Shown here: piece by piece, positions 18,046-25,930 of the stretch
Layout: each line of letters begins with the position of its first letter
Position numbering within the stretch: position 1 is the stretch's first letter
Assembly: GCF_034314105.1 (NCBI RefSeq)
Contig: NZ_JAVIWJ010000001.1
Coordinates: forward strand, 498,501 to 562,500
Length of the DNA stretch: 64,000 nucleotides
From: Pseudomonas sp. AB6
Lineage (GTDB): Bacteria; Pseudomonadota; Gammaproteobacteria; Pseudomonadales; Pseudomonadaceae
Direction: 5' to 3'
Made by a program: the position numbers and the translations under genes
The notes under the pieces: generated by a model
The model's database searches: none
What the model saw: only the letters and a program-made list of their open reading frames with translations
Told to the model about the DNA's origin: nothing

Positions 18046-19707
18046 TTATTTCGGGTACAGCGGCGGCAGGCTGGTGTCGGTCGCCGGGTCTGGGATTCGT
18101 TCGCTGGTGGGTAAGGTGCGCACGGCGCTCCATAGGGCTGCGCCTTGCCAGTCGTGGCCTGTTTCGCTATATAGCGCGCCGTTCAGTCCGTCGAGTGCGT
18201 CGGACAATGGCACAAACCGCGCGGCCATGCCGGCCAGGGTTTCTGGTTGCTGACGTGCCCATGCGTCTAGTGCCTGGCGGGTCGCTTGCGGATCATTGGC
18301 CAGGCTGGCGCGTTTGAGTTCATCCAGCACTGTGCGTGGACTTGGGCCGGTTTGTACCACCCGTGCTTCCGCCGGTTGCCAGCGCGCCCGCCACCAGAGC
18401 CCGAAGCCAAGCAGGGTCGAACCGGCCAATAGAAAGGTGCTTAATTGCCATGGCCATAGCAGCGGACTACTCAGGCCCAGACCATTATTGGTGTTTACCG
18501 GCGTGTCGACAGAAAGACTTGGGTTGCTCGCGACCTGCAACGTGCGGGCGGGCAAGCTGCTTTGTTCCAGATGATCTTCGTGAGTGTTCCACCACACGAC
18601 ATCTACCGCTGGTAAATCAATCGCGCCAGTGCGGGTAGGCACTAAGGCTTCACGCTCTACTCGACTGCCGATCAAGCCTCGGTCGCTGCCCTGGTTGGCC
18701 AACTGCGGTTGGTCGGGGTAACGCCGTAGACCGCCGACGTTGGTCGCCGGCAACGGCGGCAATTGTGCGCTGGACAGGCCTTCAGCCTTGATGGTCAGGC
18801 TGCGAGTCAGGGATTCACCGACCAGGCTGTGATCGGGTTCGGGACTCCAATCTTCGCTCAGGCTCACATTACGGGCTGGCAACCATGGGCTGTCTGCGGG
18901 GTAGTCAGCCGGTTTGGCCTTGACCGACAGGTTAATTTCGGTCGAGCTGACGTGCACCAACTTGCCCGCCTTCGGGGCCGACGGCTGGAGGTTTTGGCCT
19001 TGGTCGTGAGTCTGGTTCGGCATGCCTTGCACTAAGGTTGCGCTGAATACCTGCGCCGGAATCAGTAGGTTACCGCTTTGCTGCGGATAGATCGCGTAGC
19101 GCATTTCGATGACGCCATGGCGAACGCCGTTGATCAGCTTTTCATAGGTGCGCGTATCCCCTAGTCGTTCGATTCGAGTGTCAGGGATAACCAGCGGCGT
19201 CAGGTTGCTGTCATCAAACAACGCAACTGAGTGATAAATGCGCAGCGTGAGTACAGCTTGAGCCTGAACGTAGACACTGTCTTGATCGACGCTGGCCTCA
19301 ATAAACACGGGTGCCAAGGTGCTGCTTTTAGCGGGGCCGGCACCTTGGGTAACTTGCAGCGTGATGGGTTGGCTGGTGAGTTCCCCTAATTGCAAAGACG
19401 GAATCACAACGGTGCCGTTGCGTTTGGGCAGCAGGGTAATGATCCAGCGTGTCGTGGCTTGGGAGCCGCTGCCCAGTGTCTTCAGATGGTTAACCTGGCG
19501 AGTGCCTTGAACGATGAAGTCATCTTCTAGTGCACTAAGGTCCGGTTTGCCGAACAGGGTAGGGTTATCGGACTCCAGCGTCAGTTCCACGGTTTCTCCA
19601 GCGTTTAGCAGTGCACGGTCGACGCTGGACACCAGCATCGCGGCCTGGGCCGATAAAGCCACGCAATAAAGGGCGAGGCTAATCAATAACGTGGGTGCGC
19701 GACTCAT
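18046..19707 (-). CDS. BatD-family protein (oxygen-tolerance operon)
   Basis: A 553-residue protein with an N-terminal signal peptide (LISLALYCVALSAQA), a long periplasmic part made of immunoglobulin-like beta-rich domains, a membrane helix at about 430-450 (LSTFLLAGSTLLGFGLWW), and a cytoplasmic tail of about 100 residues. This is the BatD layout. Bat proteins in Bacteroides and Leptospira are linked to aerotolerance or envelope stress; the molecular role is unclear. It is the last gene of the moxR-bat operon: its ATG overlaps the stop of the BatBC gene (ATGA). Confidence 0.82.
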   Translation of the reverse strand: MSRAPTLLISLALYCVALSAQAAMLVSSVDRALLNAGETVELTLESDNPTLFGKPDLSALEDDFIVQGTRQVNHLKTLGSGSQATTRWIITLLPKRNGTVVIPSLQLGELTSQPITLQVTQGAGPAKSSTLAPVFIEASVDQDSVYVQAQAVLTLRIYHSVALFDDSNLTPLVIPDTRIERLGDTRTYEKLINGVRHGVIEMRYAIYPQQSGNLLIPAQVFSATLVQGMPNQTHDQGQNLQPSAPKAGKLVHVSSTEINLSVKAKPADYPADSPWLPARNVSLSEDWSPEPDHSLVGESLTRSLTIKAEGLSSAQLPPLPATNVGGLRRYPDQPQLANQGSDRGLIGSRVEREALVPTRTGAIDLPAVDVVWWNTHEDHLEQSSLPARTLQVASNPSLSVDTPVNTNNGLGLSSPLLWPWQLSTFLLAGSTLLGFGLWWRARWQPAEARVVQTGPSPRTVLDELKRASLANDPQATRQALDAWARQQPETLAGMAARFVPLSDALDGLNGALYSETGHDWQGAALWSAVRTLPTSERIPDPATDTSLPPLYPK

Positions 19708-21440
19708 CTAATCGGTCCTTGATGCTGCTGTTGTTCATACCAGAATTTACGTCGCAACAGCTCGCCGGGATCGTCCGGGATTTGCCGCAACCATTGCTCC
19801 AGCGCCTGACGCCGCTCGCCGTCGAGGGAGGTGTCACCGGGGCGAATCGGTGGTCGTGTAGTGGCCTCGTCGTCAAGCTGCGAGCCTGGAGCATCATTGC
19901 CGCCAGCCGTCGCTGTCGGATGGTTGAGACCCTGGTCCTGGGGGGTGGTGTCATCCCCCGACGGCGGGGTCGGTTGTTGCGGCGTTTGCTGCTCGATGGT
20001 CGCGCCCGGTTGAGCGTTCCGTCCGAGGTCTTCGGCTTTGCTATCGGCGGACTTGCCAAGCACGGCGTCGCGCCGCTGCTTTCTTTGTTCCAGCACCTGT
20101 TCGACCAAGGCTTTGTTGGCCAGTGCCGGTTTCAAATCCGGTTGCCGTTCGAGTGCTTGTTCATAGGCATCCAGCGCCGCTTCCAATTCACCGGCCTTGG
20201 CCAACGCATTGCCACGATTGTAATGGTCCGCGGCGGTATTACCTTCGGCGAATCGCTGAGCGGCACGCGTGTAGTCGCCGGCGTCATATAGCGCCACGCC
20301 TTTCCATTGGCTGTCTTCAAAGCGCCTTGCTGCCTCGGCAGGGCGACTTTCTTCGAGCAAATACTGGCCTTGCTGGTCGGGGCGTAACCACAGGTCGTTG
20401 AGTTCGAAGGCGTAGCTGGGCTGGGGCAGCATAAACAACAGCGGCAGGAAAAATAGCCAGCCTCTACGGCCAGCGCAGCCAGCCAGTAGCAACAACGGCA
20501 AGATCAGCCACGCCCCTTGATCGTCCCAGCTGTCCAAGTGCAGCGTTTGACCGTTTTTACGCAGTCGCTGTGGACTGTCCAGTAGGCCTAGGCCCCGCAG
20601 GTCCGATTCGTCCACGCGAGCTTGGCGATAGAGTCCGTCAACCTGGCTGGCGAAGTCCTTAAGACCTACGCCGTCCAGGCGCGGAAGAAGAATTGCGCCT
20701 TGGTCATCTTTGAGAAATCCCCCCTTTTCCTGGGCGACTGGCACCCCTTCAGCTGTGCCGATGCCAAGTAGCAATAGCGGCGGGGTGTCTCGGCCCATCA
20801 CCTGCAGGATGCCTTCGCGCTCTTGCTCATTGAGTGAAGAACCAATCCACAACAAACGCCCCTGACCCTGTGCCCCTTGCTTGAGCAAGGCCAAGGCTTT
20901 TTTGACGGCCAGGTCGGCGCGGTGCCCGGCCTCGGGCATGATCGAGGGTTTGAGCGCGTCGAGCAAATTCCGGCTGGTGCCCAAATCATCGGACAACGGC
21001 ACCAATGTGTGGGCGCTTCCCGCGTACACAACAATAGCGGTCTGCGATTCACTACGGCTTTGCAGTAGATCGAGCAATTTGCGTCGCGCTTGTTCGACCC
21101 GTGTGGGAGGCGTGTCGGTGGCCAGCATTTCCGGGGTCAACTCCAGCATCACCACCAGCGGATCAGCAGGTTTCTGGCTGATCTGTTCGACCCGTTGCCA
21201 ACTGGGGCCGAGTAACGCTAGCACGGCGAGCGTCCAGCCCAGACCGAGCACAAGCCATGGCATCTTGCTTGCGCGGCCCCTGCCACCGCCGAGCAGCACC
21301 GCATGGAAGGCCGCTGGCAGAATCATCTGCCAGCGGCCGGCGCGTTGTTGCCGATGCCACAATTGCCAGAGCAGCCATGCCAGCACTGGTACCAGGATCA
21401 ACCAGACGGGCCGAAGCCAGTGCGGCCAGAGCGCGATCAT
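19704..21440 (-). CDS. BatB-BatC fusion: VWA domain plus TPR protein
   Basis: A 578-residue inner-membrane protein: two N-terminal helices, a von Willebrand A domain (about 80-280), a helix near 315-335, TPR repeats around 350-440 (including AADHYNRGNALAKAGELEAA), then a long low-complexity Pro/Gln/Asp-rich tail. The MIDAS metal site is degenerate: where family members have DxSxS, this has ELTPE (in LVVMLELTPEMLATD), and the later TDG-type motif reads WIGSS. The start is the ATG at 21440 overlapping the BatA stop (ATGA); an upstream TTG/GTG-type extension is not needed. It probably acts with BatA and BatD as a membrane complex served by the MoxR ATPase (inference). Confidence 0.83.
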   Translation of the reverse strand: MIALWPHWLRPVWLILVPVLAWLLWQLWHRQQRAGRWQMILPAAFHAVLLGGGRGRASKMPWLVLGLGWTLAVLALLGPSWQRVEQISQKPADPLVVMLELTPEMLATDTPPTRVEQARRKLLDLLQSRSESQTAIVVYAGSAHTLVPLSDDLGTSRNLLDALKPSIMPEAGHRADLAVKKALALLKQGAQGQGRLLWIGSSLNEQEREGILQVMGRDTPPLLLLGIGTAEGVPVAQEKGGFLKDDQGAILLPRLDGVGLKDFASQVDGLYRQARVDESDLRGLGLLDSPQRLRKNGQTLHLDSWDDQGAWLILPLLLLAGCAGRRGWLFFLPLLFMLPQPSYAFELNDLWLRPDQQGQYLLEESRPAEAARRFEDSQWKGVALYDAGDYTRAAQRFAEGNTAADHYNRGNALAKAGELEAALDAYEQALERQPDLKPALANKALVEQVLEQRKQRRDAVLGKSADSKAEDLGRNAQPGATIEQQTPQQPTPPSGDDTTPQDQGLNHPTATAGGNDAPGSQLDDEATTRPPIRPGDTSLDGERRQALEQWLRQIPDDPGELLRRKFWYEQQQHQGPIR

Positions 21441-22507
21441 CGACGTCTCCGCAAACGCTTGAGCCGCTGCCGCCATTGTTCATTGGAGGACAGGAGCGTT
21501 TTTTGTTTGAAAAACCGCTGCAACAGTGTGTTCGGCCAGCGCTCTCTTACCACCAGAAGCAGGCTCAATAATAACGCGCCCGCCAACGGCCAGCGATAAA
21601 GCACCTGCGCCGGGCGCGCCTGGGTCGGTTGTTGAGCGACAGGTTCGAGTTTGTCGAGGGTCTGTTTGATCTTTTGCAATTGCTGGGCATCGCGGGCGCG
21701 AAAATACTGGCCGCCGGTGATATTCGCGATGTCCTTGAGGCTTGGTTCGTCCAAATCGAGGCTGGGGCTAAGGCCAAGCATGGCCAGCGAACCGCCTTGG
21801 TTAGGGTCAGCACCAATGCCGATGGTATAGATTTTCACGCCTTCGCCAGCGGCCAGACGTGCTGCGGTTACCGGATCGATTTGTCCGGCGTTGTTGGCAC
21901 CATCGGTAACCAGAATCAGTACGCGGCTTTGCGCCGGGCGTTGGCGCAGACGTTTGATTGCCAGACCGATAGCGTCACCAATGGCAGTATTTTTACCGGC
22001 AATGCCGACTTTTGCTTCATCCAGCCAGACATGCACTGTGCGTCGGTCGAAGGTCAGCGGTGCCTGAACATAGGCGCGGCTGCCAAACAGAATCAAGCCG
22101 ACGCGGTCACCTTGGCGACTGGACAAAAAATCCCCTAACAGGTGCTTGACCAAGGTCAAACGGCTGACGTCTTCGTCGTTCCAGCGCATGTCCGGGTAGT
22201 CCATGGACCCGGAAACATCCACTGCCACCAGCAAGTCGCGGCCACTGGCGGCAATTGGCAACGGATCACCCAGCCATTGCGGGCGTGCCGCTGCCATTAG
22301 CAACAACAGCCACAGCAAGATGAACGGGGCTTGCTGACGCCATGCGGGCAGATTCGCCCGCGCTCGTCGCCCGGCTAATTCTTCCAATTCGCTCAAAAAT
22401 CCAATTTTCAGTGCTGCTTCGCCGCTATCTGCCGCAGGCAATAACACCCGCAATAACCAGGGCAGTGGCAGCAGGATGAATATCCACGGCCAGGCGAGTT
22501 CAAACAT
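21437..22507 (-). CDS. BatA-family VWA protein
   Basis: A 356-residue inner-membrane protein. Two N-terminal helices (about 3-20 and 58-76) are followed by a VWA domain with an intact MIDAS: DVSGSMDYPD, the threonine in GKNTAIGDAIG, and LVTDGANNAG. A third helix lies near the C terminus (PLAGALLLSLLLVV), followed by a strongly basic tail. Metal-dependent protein binding is expected from the intact site, unlike in the neighbouring BatBC. It overlaps both neighbours in the operon. Confidence 0.87.
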   Translation of the reverse strand: MFELAWPWIFILLPLPWLLRVLLPAADSGEAALKIGFLSELEELAGRRARANLPAWRQQAPFILLWLLLLMAAARPQWLGDPLPIAASGRDLLVAVDVSGSMDYPDMRWNDEDVSRLTLVKHLLGDFLSSRQGDRVGLILFGSRAYVQAPLTFDRRTVHVWLDEAKVGIAGKNTAIGDAIGLAIKRLRQRPAQSRVLILVTDGANNAGQIDPVTAARLAAGEGVKIYTIGIGADPNQGGSLAMLGLSPSLDLDEPSLKDIANITGGQYFRARDAQQLQKIKQTLDKLEPVAQQPTQARPAQVLYRWPLAGALLLSLLLVVRERWPNTLLQRFFKQKTLLSSNEQWRQRLKRLRRRR

Positions 22508-22994
22508 GTTTACGAATCCAGGTATCGACCGCCTGATTCAGGCCGGTAATGGCTTTGTCGTCGAGTTTGCATTCTGGTTTGTAGGCACCTTCGACCAATA
22601 TCATCCAGCGTGTCAGGCCCGCAGCGGGACACCGGTTGTCCAGAAACGCCAACCATTTGCGACCGTTGAGGGTGTGGCTTTGGCTGTAGGGGTAGTGGTT
22701 GCGGCAAAGGCGTTTGAGCAGTGCGTTGAGTTGTTGTAACCATGCACCCGCTGGTGCACCGTCATAAGGTTTGGGTAGGTGTGCAAGTTCTTCCAGTGCG
22801 GCCAGGCGCAGTGGGTCCAGCGGCTGCTCGGACCTGACAATCAGGCGCTTCCCCGACCAATAACGACGAAGCCACAACACGCCCCATGCGGCGAGCGGCA
22901 ATAAAACCAGTAAAATCCACCAGCCTGGTGCCGGCGGCCAAATGTCGATTGCCGAAGGCGATATCAGCGGTTGCAACTGCTCCAGGCTGCTCAT
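22500..22994 (-). CDS. DUF4381 membrane protein of the moxR-bat operon
   Basis: A 164-residue protein with one membrane helix at about 27-45 (GWWILLVLLPLAAWGVLWL) after a short periplasmic PPAPGW segment, and a basic cytoplasmic domain containing LKRLCRNHYPYSQSHTLNGRKWLAFL. This is the DUF4381 pattern found between DUF58 and BatA genes in gammaproteobacteria. It overlaps DUF58 upstream (ATGA) and BatA downstream by eight bases. Function unknown; a structural subunit of the Bat complex is likely. Confidence 0.8.
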   Translation of the reverse strand: MSSLEQLQPLISPSAIDIWPPAPGWWILLVLLPLAAWGVLWLRRYWSGKRLIVRSEQPLDPLRLAALEELAHLPKPYDGAPAGAWLQQLNALLKRLCRNHYPYSQSHTLNGRKWLAFLDNRCPAAGLTRWMILVEGAYKPECKLDDKAITGLNQAVDTWIRKHV

Positions 22995-23935
22995 CGTTTT
23001 TTACCGGGGCGCTGGGCGTTCAGGTATTCGCGCAATTGCTCGACCATTCCGCTTTTTGTGCTGAGCGGAATCGACAACACACGCAGTTTTTGCGCGAGCA
23101 ATTTCCAGCGCGCAACCCGTGCTTCGCCCTGAGCGCGATAAGCCAGACGCAAATCTGGATTCAAGGTGTCGAGTTCCAATTGCGCGCCACGCTCGGCGAA
23201 TCGCAACAAGCCAGCTGCGGGAAGTGCGTGATCAAGTGGGTCGGACAACGGCAACAGTAGTAGGTCGCAATGCCGTGAAAGCAGCGTTAACTGCTGCTCT
23301 GCGGCGTCGGAAATCGCTCGTTCATCGCAAATCACAAATACTAGGCTGCCGGGCCTTAATACTTCACGGGCACGGCGCAAGGCGATGCCGAACGCATCAC
23401 GGTCGGCGGCGATTTCAGTGTCTAGCGATTGGTTGACTCGCACCAATCGATTGAGCAGTTGCAACAGGCTTTGTTTACTTCGCCGAGGTTTGATTTCGTA
23501 ATGCTCATGGTCGCCGAACACCAGTCCGCCGACCCGGTCGTTATGGCCCAGCGCTGCCCATCCAATCAGCGCGGCGGTTTGAGCGGCCAATACTGATTTG
23601 AACATTAGTCCGGAACCAAAAAACAACCGACGGCTTTGTTCGACCAGGATGAAAATCGGCCGTTCGCGTTCTTCATGAAACAGCTTGGTGTGCGGTTCTT
23701 GAGTGCGGGCGGTGACGCGCCAATCGATAGTGCGTACATCATCGCCGGCCTGATAGACCCGCACTTGATCAAAGTCAACGCCTCGGCCGCGCAGTTTCGA
23801 GTGGTGCAGACCGATCAGTGGGCTGCGCTGACCGGGTGTGGAAAACAGCTGCACTTCGCGCACGCGATGACGCATCTCGATCAGTTCGTCGAGACTGACG
23901 CGAATTCCGGGGTCGGCAATCGGCTGCGGTTGCAT
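22991..23935 (-). CDS. DUF58 domain protein
   Basis: A cytoplasmic protein of 314 residues with the DUF58 core: RGVDFDQVRVYQAGDDVRTIDWRVTART, then KLFHEERERPIFILVE. The following segment is a cryptic VWA-like fold (VFVICDERAISDAAEQQL). DUF58 proteins are nearly always encoded next to MoxR ATPases and are their presumed partners. I take the ATG at 23935, which leaves a four-base gap from moxR; a TTG at 23956 would overlap it. Confidence 0.85.
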   Translation of the reverse strand: MQPQPIADPGIRVSLDELIEMRHRVREVQLFSTPGQRSPLIGLHHSKLRGRGVDFDQVRVYQAGDDVRTIDWRVTARTQEPHTKLFHEERERPIFILVEQSRRLFFGSGLMFKSVLAAQTAALIGWAALGHNDRVGGLVFGDHEHYEIKPRRSKQSLLQLLNRLVRVNQSLDTEIAADRDAFGIALRRAREVLRPGSLVFVICDERAISDAAEQQLTLLSRHCDLLLLPLSDPLDHALPAAGLLRFAERGAQLELDTLNPDLRLAYRAQGEARVARWKLLAQKLRVLSIPLSTKSGMVEQLREYLNAQRPGKKR

Positions 23936-23939
23936 GGTG

Positions 23940-24899
23940 TCAGGCGACAGCCACAACGTCGAGGATGCGCTGGATTACACGGTCTTGATCAATTCCGGCG
24001 GCTTCGGCTTCGAACGACAAAATGATGCGATGACGCAACACGTCGAACAGTACCGCTTGAATGTCCTCCGGGCTGACGAAGTCACGCCCGGCCAGCCATG
24101 CGTGAGCTCGTGCACAACGGTCCAGGGCAATTGAGCCACGGGGGCTGGCGCCATAGGCGATCCAGTCGGCCATCTCTGGGTCGAACTTGGCCGGCGTACG
24201 CGTGGCCATTACCAGTTGCACCAGGTACTCCTCCACGGCGTCGGCCATGTAAAGGCCGAGAATTTCTTTGCGCGCGGCAAAAATCGCCTGCTGGCTGACC
24301 CGGCGCTCGGGCTTGGTTTCGCCATTCAGCGCTTCGCCACGGGCCTGCTGTAGGATTTTGCGTTCGACGGCGGCGTCCGGAAAACCGATTTTGACGTGCA
24401 TCAGAAAACGGTCCAACTGGGCTTCGGGCAGTGGGTAAGTGCCTTCCTGCTCAATGGGATTTTGGGTCGCCATCACCAAAAACAGCGGCGACAGTTCATA
24501 CGTGCTGCGCCCGACACTGACTTGGCGTTCGGCCATGGCCTCCAACAACGCCGATTGCACCTTGGCTGGCGCACGATTGATTTCATCGGCCAGCACCAGA
24601 TTGTGGAAAATCGGCCCCTGTTGGAACACGAAGCTGCCAGTTTCGGGGCGGTAGATCTCCGTGCCGGTGATGTCGGCAGGCAACAAGTCGGGGGTGAACT
24701 GAATCCGATGAAATTGCGCTTCGACGCCTTCGGCCAGTTCTTTGATCGCCTTGGTCTTGGCCAGACCCGGTGCGCCCTCGACCAACATATGGCCGTCGGC
24801 GAGGAGGGCAATCAGCAGCCGTTCGATCAGTTTTTCCTGGCCGAGAATCTGCGTTGAAAGAAAAGTTCGCAGCGCAATCAGCGCTTCACGATGTTCCAT
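23940..24899 (-). CDS. MoxR-family AAA+ ATPase
   Basis: A 319-residue AAA+ chaperone-like ATPase. Walker A is EGAPGLAKTKAIKEL (the MoxR-type GxxGxAKT form), Walker B is VLADEINRAPAKVQSALLEAM, sensor 1 is ATQNPIEQEGTYPLPEAQLDRF, and the C-terminal lid has GASPRGSIALDRCARAHA. MoxR proteins remodel or insert cofactors into VWA-containing partners, which fits the downstream BatA/BatBC genes. It is the first gene of the six-gene operon. A run of eight G residues lies in its leader region. Confidence 0.92.
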   Translation of the reverse strand: MEHREALIALRTFLSTQILGQEKLIERLLIALLADGHMLVEGAPGLAKTKAIKELAEGVEAQFHRIQFTPDLLPADITGTEIYRPETGSFVFQQGPIFHNLVLADEINRAPAKVQSALLEAMAERQVSVGRSTYELSPLFLVMATQNPIEQEGTYPLPEAQLDRFLMHVKIGFPDAAVERKILQQARGEALNGETKPERRVSQQAIFAARKEILGLYMADAVEEYLVQLVMATRTPAKFDPEMADWIAYGASPRGSIALDRCARAHAWLAGRDFVSPEDIQAVLFDVLRHRIILSFEAEAAGIDQDRVIQRILDVVAVA

Positions 24900-25052
24900 C
24901 GGATGACTGTTCCTGGCAGATGATCAGCGGCGCCAAATGACGCCGAAGCTGGGGGGGGTACTTTAATCCATCCGAGCGGTGCCGACTAACGGCTATAGGG
25001 TTTTTTTGGATTTTCGGAGGGGTGATCGGCTCCGGCCTCGCACAGATCCTCT

Positions 25053-25080
25053 GTAAGCGCGAGCGTGTTCGCGAAGCGGT
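25053..25080. repeat. Half REP-like element
   Basis: GTAAGCGCGAGCGTGTTCGCGAAGCGG, a diverged single REP copy between moxR and the small acidic protein gene. Confidence 0.4.
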
Positions 25081-25111
25081 TTGCCGGTCACACTCATGCG
25101 TCCGGTGTCAA

Positions 25112-25471
25112 TCAGTCAATTTCACTGACGTACGTGCCCACATCATCAAGAATCAGTTGTAGGGTTTCGGCCACTTCCTGCAGGTCGGCTCCTGACATGC
25201 CGTGACGAATCTCATACTCAGTGTGGCCTTCCAGTTGTTTAGCGTCCTCAGGATCGATTTCGATCAGCAGGCGCTCAGCGCTAAGGGTCGCTTTCAGACT
25301 CTTCAGTTCAAGTGATTTGTCATCGCCCACGGTGATTTCCACTTGGGTCTCGTCCGGGAAGCGTGTCAGTAAAAACAGATCGCCGGTTTCGCCGTGGCAA
25401 CTGAGCATAGCCATGTCGTCGTATTCGTCGTCGCAAGGATTAACGATGATGCTTGCAGTGTTGATCAGCAT
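25112..25471 (-). CDS. Conserved acidic hypothetical protein (119 aa)
   Basis: A very acidic cytoplasmic protein with no signal peptide, membrane segment or cysteine cluster. It starts MLINTASIIVNPCDDEYDDM and reads as an alternating strand-rich N-terminal half (FLLTRFPDETQVEITVGDD) and a helical C terminus (LQEVAETLQLILDDVGTYV). The codon use matches its neighbours, so it is a real gene. I do not recognise the family or propose a function. It is transcribed away from gdhB and separated from moxR by about 210 bases. Confidence 0.7.
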   Translation of the reverse strand: MLINTASIIVNPCDDEYDDMAMLSCHGETGDLFLLTRFPDETQVEITVGDDKSLELKSLKATLSAERLLIEIDPEDAKQLEGHTEYEIRHGMSGADLQEVAETLQLILDDVGTYVSEID

Positions 25472-25930
25472 GATTGGACTCCGGGCTATCGAAAACGGGC
25501 AGGGCGTGATGATACCGCAGTGGAAGGCTCAGGTTTTCAAGGGTTCGTTTGTTGCACCCTCTGGCGTTAATCGTTAATCCTCGTTTCGCTCTCTCATGAC
25601 GCCGTTACGCACCTTTTACGTACCGATGACCGAATATGTCGCCGTATCGCAAGCACTGGCACGTCTGCAATCGTTAAGCTGCGCAGCAGATAAATGCCGG
25701 TTGAGACACTGCCTGCTTGGGCAGTGCCTTTTTAGATACAGCGATCTTTTTTTCACCACGCCGAGTCAAAAAACAGATGTGACTACCCGTTCGCGACAAG
25801 CGTTTGTTCTATAGCTTCACTACCCTGTCATGCTGTGCTGCTTTTGTTCAATTCCAGCACGCGTGATGGCGATCCCCTAGAAGGGGGATGCGACGTTTCC
25901 ATCAATAAAAGCCCAAGCGGAGTACCACAG
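25472..25930 (+). other. Gap before gdhB: leader with two hairpins
   Basis: A 459-base stretch without a supported gene. It contains a terminator-like hairpin, CACTGCC-TGCTTGG-type loop-GGCAGTG followed by CCTTTTT, at 25707-25733. Nearer gdhB is a second hairpin, ATCCCC-loop-GGGGAT, at 25872-25889. The first could end a short RNA that starts near 25600 or act as an attenuator. The open frames here do not look like protein. Confidence 0.4.

Noticed and set aside
25596..25814. 72-codon frame in the gdhB leader
   Set aside because: No ribosome site, and it runs through a terminator-like hairpin.
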